Of a stretch of DNA of 64,000 bases, positions 24,801 through 39,800 are shown in pieces. Under the pieces are notes generated by a model. That model was given only the letters and a program-made list of their open reading frames with translations, was not told the origin of the DNA and searched no databases. The number at the start of each line of letters is the position of its first letter. Position 1 is the stretch's first letter. Source of the DNA: Trogon surrucura (taxonomy: Eukaryota; Chordata; Aves; Trogoniformes; Trogonidae). The translations under genes and the position numbers were made by a program. The stretch covers positions 5,362,501 to 5,426,500 of the forward strand of contig CM036629.1 of the NCBI GenBank assembly GCA_020746105.1, in the 5' to 3' direction.

Positions 24801-27800
24801 CATTGTCTATATTCAGTGTACATCACTGTATCCTCAGTAACATGGTTATCACAACAGTAGCCTATTGACCTCAACAGGTCGTAAGCAAAATCTAGAAATC
24901 CCAGTTTTCAGTTTTTCAACTACTTTGACTTAAACCAGAGCAAGGCAGGATGAGAGAACATCATACACATCAACATGACAAATATATTATTCACTTTTCT
25001 GTGGTCAGTGATATTGTTACAGTCTACAAAAGTTAGAGCAAAAAACCCACTTCAAAGAGAGACGTTTTCACACTCTGATTTACAACTGGATCGTGCTATT
25101 AATTGCACCATAAATCAAATGTAATCAAAATCTGTACAGAATTGAGCTGCTGGTATTGTAAGAAAATGGCCTTTCATGTGAGCCCAATTGTTTTTCTAAT
25201 GATCTTTAAAAGGAACTACTATTTCATGAACTTCTGATGGGCAGCTTCTCGTTTGGTCACAATTCAGTGTAGTTTGTGAGCTGTACCTGATTTCAGCCCT
25301 TTCAGATACCCCTCTTCAGCGACTTGCTCCTCACTTCAAGGGCCATGATTTCATGTAGTGTGATGCCTCCTACACTTAAATATACTCATGTGTCAAAACT
25401 GTTTCCCATAGACAGGGTCTATACAGTCAGGTTTGCTATTAGTGTAAAGGTAGGTAAAAGACAGCAAAATGTGTCTGGGGGATTAAATATGTGCAGAGAA
25501 AACCAAGATTTTTAGCTTGCGATTATTTTGGTTCACTGCTTTCCGTTTCCAAAAATTTCTCATGTCTCTGAAGTGCCTTATTTAAGAAATGTCCCTAAAC
25601 ACAAACAGAAGTTTTGTTTACACCATTCGAGGTAGCCTTTTATTAGAAATCTCATGGCTTTTGAGGCCAAGCTTGAACTGATATACTCAAACCATGCAGT
25701 GCAGTGCTACCTGCCTGCCTGCCGTACGTGTTTGCATAAAAATGATTTTTACTGACTGCTGAGAGTGGGACATGAGAAAGCAGGTGGTGAACTTTTAGAT
25801 GCTTCGCTTTTACAAGTGCACTTCAGAACGCCTGTATGCGACAGTGGGTGGAAGGGAAGTAATTAAAAGCAGCAGAATTTGGCACTGGATTTGAAATTCT
25901 TGTGCAGGTATAAAAATGTCATCAGTGATTTTACAAGTGCTGTTTATTCTCAGAGGCTCTCTCAGCCCTCCGTTGGTAAAAACAGCAAAACCACACATTT
26001 TGTAAAGTGGAAACAAGATCTCTGTTCAAAGTTCGAAGTTAAAAAAGAATCTTTAGAAGGTGGTAGGTGTTAGAATTAAAAAAGATACATATTTTGATTT
26101 TACTAGTTCCGTGTGAATGCAAGATTGTCTTCGTAGTTTATTTTAAATTGTTCTCAAAATCTGCTCTTTCTTAGGGAGGATGTGTAAGTAATGTCAGAGA
26201 ATACTGGTCAAATATTTTTATATTCATTGGGGAGTGTTGCTTTAAGTATGATACCATGACAGGATACTCCATTCAGCAAGTTTCTTTACCATTTCCCTTC
26301 CTCCAGTGGTATCTGCATATAGACCATTACTGCTGTCCTTCAACCACATCATTACCATTACAAACCCATCTCGTTATTTTTCTTACCCCTCACTGACTTG
26401 GATGGCGAAAGCCATCTGAAAGTGTACCAACCTTTGGGGCAGAGGTTATACTACTTGTAAGAAAATGCAATATTCTGCTATCACTGTTTTTTCAGTGTTT
26501 CAGAGAGGGTGATGTTAAAGCTCTGTCATTAGGAATTGATTTCTCTGATGCAATTGAAAATAGGAAGGTTTTGATGGTATTTTGGATAGTATTTTGGAGC
26601 AGGACTGGAAATTTAGTTCCTTTGCTCCACTATTTTCTGGCAAAATAGGATCAGAAACCGGGAAACCAAAAGGGTCTGGTGTTTTCAGGCTCCAGATTAT
26701 TATAATTTTTTTTAATTATCTGTAAGTTTGTCATTAACTTTATCATCAAAAGGTGCTCAAAGGCTCATTGGAATACACCAATGCCAGCAAAGTCAATTCC
26801 TGCTGCCTTGTTCAATGCCATTGATGCCTTTGCTGGTGCAGTCCCAAAGTCACCTGGGCACCTCGTCACAGCCTAGTCAGAGCCAGCCTGCTGCCCAGGG
26901 TCGCTTCTGAACGCGCTGGCATCGTGGCTTTCCTCTCTCATTATCTGGGTATGGGTACTTCTCTACAGATGTTTTTATGATTATAGGAAAGCTAGTAGCA
27001 AGAAAATAAAGATAAAAAAAGATGGGTTGTCTGCAGGCTTGCAGAACTGTGTATTAAACTGCAGTACTGTAGAGTAACTATAATTTTGGTTCAGAACTGC
27101 AGCCTGGTTTTAAGCAGAAATTGCCATTTAATGCGGCACCAAATTCAGCTTGCAAACACAGAGATACCGCGTGTCTTTAGCTACTCTCTTTGTCAGATTC
27201 CATATTCTTTTTCTCTCTTACATAGCCCTCAAACCTGCCCTCATCTGGGTGTAACTGTGGCATTTGTCCAATGACATTTTACCTTCTCTAGCAGACCACA
27301 TCTCACACTACTATTTGCAGGGCTCCACAGCAGTATTCTCCAGTTCCATGCTTTTTTTTTTTTTTTTGAATTAGGTTTTTAGGGTCTTTTAGTTATTTTC
27401 CAGTTGTGAGGACAGTATTTCCATTTGGCTAAAATTTCCGAGGAAGTATTTATAAAACAGTATGGGGCAGTTCCTTAGCTTATGACAATCTACCGAATTA
27501 CAAATTTAGTCCAGGTCTAGTGCTTCACTTACTGTTTCATTGAACCCCAAATATATAATAAAATTATCACTTTCTTAAAAGTTGCTTATTTTTATAATCC
27601 TGTCAAGAAAATAAGCTTATATTACAAGACAGCTTATATTACAAAATAAACATAAAATGTTTAAAAACTTCATTAAACTTCTAAGAGCTTATTTTAATGC
27701 CTTTCACAAGAGGTAGGAAATCTTAAAAGACATTCAGTGCCCTTTGCTTTCAATATTTCCTACGTTCTGGGGAAACCAGAGAGCTGGGAATTTATCACTG

Positions 27801-30800
27801 TAATTACACAAAGTATCTTGAACAGAAGTCTCTTGTTCATATAAACAGGAATCCTACCTGAAAAGGTTAACTTCTCTGAATCTCTAAGGATTCACTGTTG
27901 ATATTCTTAAAGGTAAATATTCTGTAAATATTACAGTAAACCAAAATTTTAAAGCCATTCAGTTGTTCTTAGAACCTCTTCTAAACTTGTGCCTTTTTTT
28001 ACATAAATACGCTTTTTGTAACTTACTGCTTCTTTATGCAAAGAGATTCTCAGTCCTTTCTGTTTGATAAATCGAGGACTTGGGAACCTCTAAGGCTGGC
28101 TTTGGGCAGAACCGCTGCCCAAAAAGCCAATTTGTCTTTGTACGACAACAAAGATAACAGTAATCTTGTACCTGCCTCTTTTTTTTTTTTTTTTTTTAAG
28201 TCAGGAAAAGTTGAACGTAAGGAAAGTGAAGGCAAACCAGTGCTCCCAAATGCACCCGGTAGAACTTCAAACTCCGTGATTCTCTTGGCTTGAAATTTGA
28301 AACCTGATTCTTTTGTATGAGACGTGTACTTGAGGTGGTTTTATCCATCTTCAGTGGAAACATTAGCTGGTTTGGGGATGTTTGCTTGGGATTCAGGGGA
28401 CTATGAATTCCTAGCTCTGTTAACAGTGTAAAGTAAAAACAGTGAATGGATACATTTCATCTTAAGCTTGAAAGAGAATTTAGATCCTTGAAATATGCTG
28501 AGTTAAAACAGCAACATCATCACTGGAGGAAGAACTTCTGAAGCAGCAGAAGACCCATGAGAGAAAATGCCCTGATGGAATTTGTAATGATGAAATATTT
28601 TACTATTTTAAAAATGAATTTTAAAAGTAGCAAGCCTAAGCCACTGAAATAAAAGCAAGCTGCGCCGTTTCATGACACTGCTTGGAAGTTTTACAAGGTC
28701 TTGTAAAACTAGAAAGAATTTCTATAGTGCCTGGAACAGTTTTGTAGAAAATACTCAATTACTAGAGTGGCGCTGAGCCAACTTCAGTCAGTGCTGCTGG
28801 AAGGAGCATCGGCACTTTTCATGCTGAAATCACCTGCACAAACCCACAGGTGTGGTGTGGTTACAAAAAACATAGTATGAAGATTCAGGTGGACTTCTCT
28901 AAGCATGGTTTTGTTTTTTTTTCTCCTTAGTAAATAAGTTCTTAGTTATTTTCATTAAATTGGCATAAATAGCAGAGGCAATGGTTGAACAAAACTATTA
29001 CATTTCATCTGACGACTACGATAAAGCCCAAAGAGCAGCAGGGTAGTTTAGGAGTGAGAGTGGTTTTGCATAAGCTTAAATTTATAATGATTGTGGGCAG
29101 TGCACATTTTTTGTTTCCCTAACATAGATGGCCAAGAATAACCAGACCACTATTGTAACCACACCAAGTAGACCTGCTCTGAGTAAATTAATCATTTACT
29201 ATTTGGCAAACATAATTTACGGAATGTCTAATAAAGCCTGAAGTTAGCCTTTCTTTTGACAAAATGAAACACACTTTCTTCATTTTTTAGGAAATCTGTG
29301 TTTGTACTTCTATTCACTGGTGACAAAAGGAGTCGAAACCGAAAATGTTGTGAATGTCCTGAAATGACACTGCCTGTTTGTCTCGCCTGTGGCTACAGGT
29401 GACAAACTGCAGGGACAAGGCATTTCAATCTATTCCTGCTTTCAGTCCCTCGGATTTTTGCTGTCACTGCCAGCAAGGATGGGGAACTGCCCATACTGGA
29501 GCTGCTGGGGTTTGGGGTGTGAATGATCAGGGACTGCAGCCCGGACCAAGGCCAAAGAAGTCGTTCCATGTTTGCCAACAAGCATCAGAGGGCAGGAGCT
29601 TACATGTACACCTGGATGAGTTTTAAACAGAGAATCTCAATGAGGGGAACTCTTTATGTTGATTAATTCCTGACCATCCAGACCCTGGTCAGTAATGCAG
29701 TTTTCTAAAATCTATGTCCTGGGTTTCGAGTGAGCTTCAATAAAGGTTCTACAAACAGTCTATGCCAGTGATGCAAGAGCAGGGCTATTACATGCTTATC
29801 ATTTATTCTTCCACAGAGATGGGTTCCCAGCACATTGAAAATTTTCCAAGAATGAAATGGACTGGTTTGGCAGACCTGAAGAGCCTGAATTAATTCACTG
29901 GGTAGAGCATCTGAACACTGCTCATACGGAACAGCACAGCCAGCATTGTAAAGGTATGTCTGTGCAGCCTAAACATAGCAAGTCCTTGATTTCTTTTTTT
30001 TTTTTTCAGGCCCTTGAGCTTTTCATTTAAATCATCTGCAGTGTCAATTAGTGGTAATTAATACATGGATGGAATGATGGATTTGATGCAATCTAATGCA
30101 TTTTAAGGAATTCAGACTAAAAGCAGGTGTTTGGTGTTCTGTGTTAATTACCAAGACAGTCCTTTTAAATATTATATAGTCTAAAAAACAAGAGTGATAA
30201 ATGTACCATCAGTTTTAACTGTTTAGCATCGTTCTGTGTATTAACGTGCATTTGGGAAGGGGAGTCAAATTTAGGGCCCGTCATACCTACCAGTGGTTTT
30301 ATCTGAAGCTCATTATAACTAATTAATTTCAAAGTTATTCAGTTTCTTATTGAATAAAATAATTCCTCAAAGCTACAATCTGCTTTTCCCTCAGATGGGG
30401 CTCAAACTGATACTTCCTATGTTTGTATCTTGAAGTTACTGTACAAGACAGAGCTGCACTGGCATGTCTGGAGGGTAGAAAGGAGAGACCTGCCACGCAG
30501 CAGACAGCTCGTGGGGCAAGTCTGCCTGCAGAATGCTCAGACGGGCAAAATCAGGGCTGGGACTGTTTCCTCTGTCGTTTCCTCTCTGATGGTAACCTCC
30601 TTCCAGTGACCCATATATGTACTGGGGTAGTACAAACTACAAGTCCAACTCTGACCTTAACTGTATGTTTGGAACAAAAGAATTCCTTAATATGATTTCT
30701 GTGTTGTATGACTTTATGCAATTCACCCGAGAATAAAGCCCCTAATTTGCTAAGATTTCATAAATAAGGACCCATAAAATGATTCAGAGAAGAAGCAATC

Positions 30801-33800
30801 AGGGATCAAGATAAACTTTTAGAATTACTGTTTCAGGATATAGCCTGAAAATCTTCATATGCAACAACTGCAGCACTATTTAATGAAATAATAAAAAAGA
30901 GGCCAGGTATCTCCTAAGGATAGTAAATATCAGTAACTTAAACATGTGAAAAGCTGCTTCACACAACTCCATGCTGGAAATACTGATTCTGCCATTCCTT
31001 TCTTTACGTTTTTGTTTTCAGACATGTAAATTGAAAATTAATTTCCACTGCATTCTTTTTTTATAAGAACTCCGTATTTCTTTTCTAAGTTAATCAATTA
31101 GGAAAAAAATACATAAAATCCAGTTCGAGTGCAGTGTTTCCAAGATAACCCACACATTAGGACAGCTTTCTTTGGCTTTTATGGCTACATGCTTACCTCT
31201 GGGGTCAGTGCATTGTTATCTGAAGTCTGACTTGACAACAAAATATGTGTGAAACCATCTTCTTTCCGGACTACAATGTCCCTGAACCGGCAATTGCTTT
31301 CGTTTTGACGCACGCTGTATCTTAGCCTCTTATCGAAGACATAATCTTTCTCTCCATCTAGTTTCCTTTTCACAGTGCTGTGTAGATTCAAGCTTCCATT
31401 GGCCAGAGAAGAACCTTTCAGATGGAAAGAATCAAAGCATAATTAGGTCTATACCTTCAAAGAAATGGAGTGATACTTTCTATTAGATTAAACACAGCTC
31501 AGTATTTACAATAGCCTCTACGTGACGAAGTTGCTAAAAGCAAGCCTGGCTCGTCAAATGTGACCTCAAGCGATGCTCGTTGTTCTGTATTCCAACGTGC
31601 AACACTTTCTGTTCTCTGATCAGACAACCTCTAGATCCAATAAATCGTAGCATGTAGGACCAGTACTCTTAACTGGATTTGGTTCTGCTTTGAATGTGAA
31701 AGCAATTATATCACAGTCTTTTGTATGAATTTGGGGTGATACCTGAATTCACAGGAAGACTCTAATTCAGCTTTGGAAAAACTTGACATGACAGGTTTTG
31801 TCCAAATCCCATCTTTCAAAGTTACATTTTCTTCCTTTTATGGTGACCGGGAAGTCATTACCAGTTTCAAATGTCAATGTGAACACACACTTGTTGCACA
31901 TCTCGACGTGACGGTACGTTAGGGGAGTTCTTACTACGCTGACGCAACCGGCATTCTCTTCCACGTATCCTCGTGATCAGCAACTGAAGCAGAAGCCATC
32001 CTCTCTGCTCTGATCGCAAGCTTCTGCTCATTACATTCTACAGCAACAATAACTACTGACTTTCAACTAACAGGCATGATATTAATATTGGACTTTGTAC
32101 ATAGAAAATATTAAAGCTGGTGCCATTTTGGAGGCTATCCAGCAGTAGGAAAAAAAAGGGAACTATGACAAGAAGGATATAGTTCTTCCTCAAAACCCAA
32201 AGAGAGAGAGTAACAGTACATCAATCTTAAAAGACAGTTTATTCTGACTTACACTGTGTGTGAACTGTAAACTATGACTTTGCTTATGTTTACACTTCCT
32301 CTGTAATAGGTAATACAATATGGTTGGTAACAGTGCTGAGCCGGAATGTTGAAAACATCTTTACAAGATTTTTATGCAATCCTCATAATTACAGATGTTT
32401 CACACTATTGCCATTAAAAGTAATGCAGAGACAGGTTGTTGAGGAACAGAGATTAAAGTTACTCTGTTAATTGAAATAGTTTCCAAATTTGTTTTTTATA
32501 TAAATAGACACAAGCCCACAATATGCCATATTTAAGAAAGGCCAAGAAAGAGCTGAATGAAAACACGTTTGTTTGTTCCGTTCTTTACGCGGGCCAAAGC
32601 TGACCTGTTCCAGCTTCTGGTATCAAATAGCCAGGAATTTTTAAAGGGCAGATGACATGAATACTAGAACATAGATTTAAATTTTATAGTTTAAATGACT
32701 ACTACCCAATTAGAAGTGCCCTGTTGGAATAGAATTAAATGCTGAATTCATAACAGATTAGTCTCTAAACCAAAATCACTTACCCTCATTTTGGATTAGC
32801 TCTGTTTCAACTTGATGTTTGTGTAGGTAACTGAGCTCCCTGATACCTCTCTGCTGGCAATGGCCTGTGGAACTGCTCAGCATGTGAAATGCCTGTAGAT
32901 GCACTGCAGTTACGATAGCTGATGCTAAAATACAGAGTGCTTAACAGGATGTATCTGGTGCGTCATTTGGCCTCATCATTTAATGTGTGCATGTGTGTAC
33001 GCATATATCTACAGGCAGAAATGCATGTTTGTAAAAAACTCCATTTCAGCCAATCAGAAAACTTTTTCGCTGTTAATTTAAGAGATGCCACCTCAAGCAT
33101 TACCTATATCATATTCAATAGAAGATTTAACTGGTGCAATGCAAACACTGAAAAATTGCATTAGATCATCAACCGGAAAAAAAATCATCTGAAGCCAGCA
33201 GAATTTGAAATTTGTTTTCTTAACAAGAATTATCTACAAGTGTAGAAATCACCATGTGGTTGAATTTCAAAAGTTATGAATAATTTTTTATGGCATGTTT
33301 CTCCTTTTTCATAAGGTTTTGCTACTGCATATATTTTGACATGTATTCTTATAAACAAAAAGCAGCTTCTGAAATGACTAATGGAAAACTAATATAATAG
33401 AGAACAATATACTGAAACAAATTAATTATTTGACTGAGGCAGACTTTTACATATTGCATTTTTATCTATTCAATCCTTACCATGTTGCTTGACCTAGCAA
33501 TAAACTGCTAAGATGTGAACAGTTAAATCTCCAAAAAAAGTGTAAAGAACTTATAAAATCAGAGGCACAAATGGACATTGAATCGAAGATGTGTCAGACT
33601 AACTGTACTGATTATCTACCTAGCATTGAAGATTATGCCATGTCTTTTTTAAATACAGATGGTAAGAGAATAGTAGTAGTAGAATAATTCACAGATAATC
33701 CAGCTCAACAAAAAGCCTCATAGTAAGAATTTTAAGTTTTGTTGTATTCTTGAGTAATCTGTTCAGTTTGTAAATGAAATATATGATCTAAGAAACTATA

Positions 33801-36800
33801 GATCTTATTACAGTATTTTACCTATCTGCATGCCAGCTGACATAAATATAATGAGGAAGGAAAGACATAAACTCAATATGAAAGAAATGTAAATGGAAAA
33901 GCATTGTTTCCAAGAACGGATGATTAACAGGACAATATACAGTGAGTAACTTGTTTCAGTGTATACAGTGCATCCCTGTTAATCTGGTTAATCTGATAAA
34001 CTGGAGAAAATGATCAGCAAAATCCAAAAACAACGCTCAGGTGAAACCAGGCCAACACAGCGTGTCGGTTGCACGGACGGGACTAAACTACTGGAGGTTT
34101 GCTCAGGAGCCACGACAGCATCCAGCCTGTCTCTGCTGCGGGTTAACAGTCAGCACCTGCTTAATGCACATAAAGGTAACAGCACCTTAATATGTCAGAA
34201 TGAAAAATGACTGTGACATAGAAGAAAAAGTGACATTCTCAAAGCAATTCATGCTGCATGTGAAACAACTTCAGAATGGCACAAATTAACTAAAGAAGCT
34301 TTAGGTGCCTCTAAGTGTGGTTTACTGGCTTAGTAGAGAGTCTCTGGCGCTCAGTCTAAGTACAGAAAGAAAACAGATTGGGACAAAATACTCCTTCCCG
34401 TAGTGGGAGTTTAATGCAATTATTACCTTGTTTTTAATCAGCAGTAGAACTTGTGGAATACTTAAAAAACCACTGATATTTGGAAGTCATTTTACTATCT
34501 TTTAAGGGAATTTAAGATATTCCCAGACCACTGGTGCATCTGGTAATCCTTCTCCAAGACCGGCAGTAAAGGATGCTATTTAATGAGAAAATGCAATCTT
34601 GGCCACTTTCTGCAATCCTCTCCCCCGGTATCATCCCCAAGGGTTGCACAGGAATAGGAGAGGATTCGTCCTTCCTGTTGCCTTCAGTATTTGCTCGTGG
34701 ACCTTTTCATGGATTTCTCTAACCCCCTTTTGAGCCTGTTGATGCTGTTTTTCCCCACAGCTTCCTGTGGTATGAGTTTGAGAAGCTGTGTAGCCACTAC
34801 ATAGAGAAGAATTTTCTTTCATCTGTGCTTTTATCTGATGCTCTACCAGTTTCAGCGAGTGGTGCTTAGTTCTGCTGCTGAGGGATTTAGCGAACAAGGG
34901 TTCTGCATTCCTCAGTCTTCCCAATAGCCTTTCTCTGTCTCCTTTCTGTCTTTCTTGTGGGTAATGGTTAATGCTGTACATACTTAAAAGCAGTGTTCTG
35001 TTGATAATTTACTAATAATTTCAGACTTCTCTAGCTAAGGGAGCATCTGTAAGATATCTGAAAGCAATGAGTTTTTATCCAAACTGAGAAAGCAAGCATA
35101 TTTGGTTGTCTTTTACTGCCAGTATTGCTCCAGAATAAATAAAACAGAACAAGCTAAAAAAACCAAGAGGAAGCAGTGACTAAGTTCATAGAGAGTATTT
35201 AAATTAAGGGCACCATGAGACTACAAAGATTTTTGTAATGGAGAAAAACAGTGGTTAGTGATACATGACAAGTAAAAATTCTTCAGCAGATGGTACAGAA
35301 ATAGAGCAACGTAGGAAAAGGAAAGAGAAAATTAAAAAGGGATGTTTTTTGATGCTGTCAAGAAACTTGACAAAACAATCACTCTCAATTACAATATCTG
35401 GAGACAAACAGAAATGTGATAACAGAAGGCAACAAATCATCAGAAAGAATGGTATTGTTAGCTCCTGGGAGCATCAGTGGATGTTCTCCCACAGAGTTTT
35501 TCAACATTTTCCAATTTGCAGAGCCTTAAATAGCTGTCAGTAAAGATGACTCTACTCTCCTTATGATGGGACGTGTAGAAGGTAGAAGACAGGTTTTGGT
35601 AAGGTCAGTCTGTCCCAATTTCAGCAAGATTCCAGGCCTACACTGGGGTGCAAATATAATTTTGTGCACAGATCTGTAGGTATATGGTCATCTTTCTGGG
35701 GTAGATAGCTTACTAGTGAGAGTTTTATCTACACATTGAGCCGGAAACACTTGGACCCACGTGGATGTATACACAAAACCAGAGAGTGGTAGAAGTCCAT
35801 TCAAGGAGTAATCAAAGTCAGTTTTCAAATAGCTATTATTTGTTTCAACAGAACTGGCATATCACAGAGAAACAAAACAGAGTTTTTTTATTAGTGATAG
35901 TTTATAAATTACTAATTATTGCTTGGTTCAATAAATTGGTGGCTAAATATTATTATATTAAGAAAGAATACTGGTTCATATTGATGAGTTTTGAAGGTCT
36001 CACCATAGGCTAGCACTGGTAGCAGAGCTTGGCCTGCAGCTGGGTTTTCAAATCATGGGGAATTTTTGAGTTTTCCAAATCTAGGTTTCATCTCAAGACC
36101 AACTTAAAATTTCTACATACATTTTCTACGCACTCTCACGCTTAGCTCTGAGACGAGTCTGACATTCATATGGGCTCCATATAGGCAATGTCAAAGCCGA
36201 CACAAATGTCTACCTCATCGGATCCTGCCCGGGGCTGCCTGGGAGCCACAGCTTTTGGGAGCCAAACCCAGGTCCTCCAGGCTCCCTCTTTGTTCTACAC
36301 ATAGTGCCTGGGAGCCCTGCGAGTGTCGCTGGAGCATGCTGGGCTTTCGACTTCCAGACTCCGTGGCAGACTGCCTGAAACCTCTGGCGTAGCTGGCTGC
36401 CTCAGAGCTAAATGTGGGAGTCCTGCCAAGCAGACTGCCACATTGCTCCCGGTCTCAAGGGACAAAGCCTTGGGACCTTGGCTCTGCTTTGGAGAAAGTT
36501 TTGAAACCCAAGATGTTTGGAACAAAACTCGTGCTATTCAACAAATCGGCATTTTTCTCTGAAGTGTTCTTCATTTGTAATTTGTAAAATTTCTGCCCAG
36601 TTTTAGCGTGGCATCTGTCTCGATTAAAACGAGTCTGTGACATTAACATGACACACGGCAGAATCACACTGGCATCTTCTGTGCTGCTTCCCTGTGAGCA
36701 GGAGTATCGAGGGAGTTCACTAAATCATTGGACTTGCTGAAGAGTAGCGCAAGTTCCTTCAGTGTGACATTTCGAATTATACAAAATCCCGTATCGGGAA

Positions 36801-39800
36801 ACATGACTTCTCTCAAGCTTGTAGGGCAATATTAGAAAAAAAGTTGGTGTTTTTATTTCAACCCTTCTTCACCAGTTTCTGTCTGCTCTTCCTTTGAGAG
36901 TCTCATCTCTTCTCTTTGTAGTTTTCTCCACTATGCATGGGCTGGGTATCACAGAGCAAAACTGGAGGGATTTCTGACCCTGAGAGTACTGCTGAGTAGG
37001 GCTTTTCAGATGAGCACTGGGTAGAGATTTAAAGATCTCTTGCTTTTGCCTACAGAGAGGTCAGAATGCAAGGGAGAAAGGAAAGCTAAATACTGAAGCG
37101 ACAGATTTGGAGAACGCAAAAGCCATCATAAAGAAATGCTTCAAAGGAGCAGCGTGCGTCAGCTGTTAGGCCAGGAGCCCTCTGCACACAGCAGAACACC
37201 TGGCTGCTCAGGCAAAGCAGCTTTCTGCTGAAACAGAGCGCTTGCACAAGGATTAGTCAAACAGGGGCTGGTGGATGCCACTCATTAGCTCTTGTGGGGA
37301 CAAATGAAAGGCTCGTTTGACCTTACAATTCTTTATGGCCCTTTAGTTCAAGGAAAAAAAAAAAAGATTCTAAAATAGGAGAATTAATGCATTTTAAAGT
37401 TGCATTTTTTATCAGAACTTCCCCGATGAATAACGTAAACCAAATCATTAAAAAAACTTCATTATCAGTGGTAAGTCAGCAAAGAAAAATAACTTTATAC
37501 ATACCTGTAGTGAGATATGCAAATCGTTTTAAAGAAGTGGGTAATTTTTTAAGCAGTCTTGTTCAGTTTCAAGTGTCATTGACATCATCTGGCCTACTTC
37601 TGCATATAAAGCTGACTGTACATTTTGATAGTTTGGAGTCTTCAACAAGATATTTGATGCTCAGATTGGAAGATCCCAGTAGTTACAGGATATAACCAGT
37701 AAGACTAGGCAATGTCAATCCTATTTCCCAAATCAAGTAGCATTTGTTTGGTTGCCAGTAGGGTGGAAAATGGAATGTGGGGTGATATAATTTATGTTGA
37801 CTTTTGAAAGTTTTTGGCAGGGCAATTCACAAGACACCGTTAAGGAAATGAGTGCTATCATGGGCTATAGGAAGTAGCTAATAAAAATAAATAATTGGAA
37901 CAAATGGTTACTTTTCATCATGTCAAATGATTAGTAGTTGGCTGCCCCAAGGACCTGCAGAAGGATTAGTTTATTTAATGTATGTATTAATGAACTGGGA
38001 AGAGAAGTATGAGAGGAAAATTTGGAGGGAATACAAAATAAGAAGAGTAAAAACTAGCAAAGTTTTTGAAGAGTTTCACAGAGTCACAAGAAAAAGGTGA
38101 ACTTGCAACAGCAAAGCAGATTAAATGCGTAATGAAAAGAACTATACATATAGCTGTGTTCTAAATGAACTGTAACCAGCAAGGAAAAAAAAAAACCAAC
38201 CTAAGAGCAACTGTGTATCACTCAGTGAAAACCTTTATGCAGTGTGTAACAGCAGAAAAAATAATTCTCAAAAGGTTGTATCACCACTATATCAGTAAGA
38301 AGTAGGAAATCGTTTTGAACAGCTCCTGCTGTTTTTAAAAGGTATTAAAAAACACCCCACACACCAAAGGCACAAGAAGATACTGAAAGCTACCAGGAAT
38401 CTGGAAAGACTTCCACATGATAGGAGGGCTAAAAAGCCTGGGGCTGCCTACTGATTGACAGGACATCTTCCACTTCATCCCTTCAACGAAAGTAAAAAAA
38501 AAAACAAACAGACAAAACCCTAAACCCAAAAACCTGAGCAAATAAAATGTGCATCTCATTGTTAACTCCTAGAAATTACTGCCACAAAGCACAGTTGAGG
38601 CTTTAATTTGATAGAATTAAAAAGAAAAAAGAAAAAAGGCTGGACACATATAGTTAATGAGAAGCTACTTAGTTGCATTAAGCTGAATATCATCTACAGA
38701 GAACATAAACCTTTACTCTTTGAGAACTAAGCCAGTCAGTAACTCTGAGGATTAGAAAGAATTCTCCTCTATTTCTTCTTACTCACTTCAAGGCTGTTTG
38801 TACCTTCCCATAAAATATGTCTTGGGACTTAAAATGTATCTGGTCACTGTCAGAGACAACGACCGGGCAGTTCTGAGTACTCCTGAGTGTGACAAGCTTT
38901 AATACTGAGGGACTTGAGAGTTATTCAGGATACTTTAGACATAGTGGTATTAATTTCGTTTCTACAATAATCTTGATCTTTCTAGCATTGGGCCTGAGAA
39001 CACATAACTGAGATTTTTTACTTGGAGATACACAAACCCAAAGTTGCAGCATTATACACGCCTCAGTTGTCGTTCCTACCCGTCGCCTTGTCATCGTTTC
39101 CCCATGAGGACTTTCTACTGCAAAGGCAGGTAACAAAGCCCACACTCCTCCCTGCCTCTCCGTGGGACATGGAACGAGAGAAGCCAACTGATAAAAAATG
39201 GCACAATGTATGGGGAGAGTGCGTGAAACTTATGTAGCCTATTGCTTGTGTAGCCCGGCAATGATTTTCCCACGACTGGACTCGCTGTTTGCAGTTGCTG
39301 CAACCAACACTCCCTCACCCCAAAGCCTGTAGTTTAAATCACGTACCGATTCCATTCACAACAGGTGAATCATTACTAACTTCCACCACGCTGGGCAAAT
39401 TTTGGTCTCCTTCGTGATCATTTAGATCCATGTTTTGCTGTTGTGAACCATTCCCAAAGTGTCTAGAATCTTTTTCATGGCTGCCATCTCCATTCTGCAG
39501 ACCGTTGTGTGGCTTTTTCAGTGGCATGATCTGTAAACCGCTGGGAGTAGTTCGGTAAGTCACAGTTTTAGCAGCCCTGTCGTTAGCAGATGCTGGCTTT
39601 GCTGCGTATCCTCTTCTCTGTTTTTGAAGAGATGGATTAATTCTCTTCCTTTTGTGTGTTGACCCTTTAGACTTCCCAGATTCAGAAGGTCTATGGGATG
39701 TTTTCTCAACAGATGACCCTCGGCTTTCCCGTAAAAATTTTGGAGCGCTGGCCTGTTTCCCATGTCTTGATCGCTTTTCTCTAGTAACATGTAGTCCATT

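Larger units (their letters stand above)
24491..31196 (-). other. CDYL2: CDYL2 intron 3
   Basis: About 6.7 kb. It contains a 17-bp tandem duplication at 27614-27647 and poly-T runs at 27352-27367 and 28179-28197. I recognise no CR1 tail and no coding exon. Confidence 0.9.
31415..39346 (-). other. CDYL2: CDYL2 intron 2
   Basis: About 7.9 kb. It contains an ancient CR1 copy on minus at about 34600-34985 and a decayed CR1 reverse-transcriptase segment on plus at about 37780-38310. A locally GC-richer segment near 36220-36500 is not recognised. Confidence 0.9.

Noticed and set aside
28179-28197. Poly-T as the tail of a minus-strand processed pseudogene
   Set aside because: The adjoining sequence shows no gene-like frame and no clear target-site duplication.
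34631-34981. 116-codon minus frame
   Set aside because: Falls within the ancient CR1 fragment and does not correspond to an intact CR1 protein; a by-product of repeat sequence.
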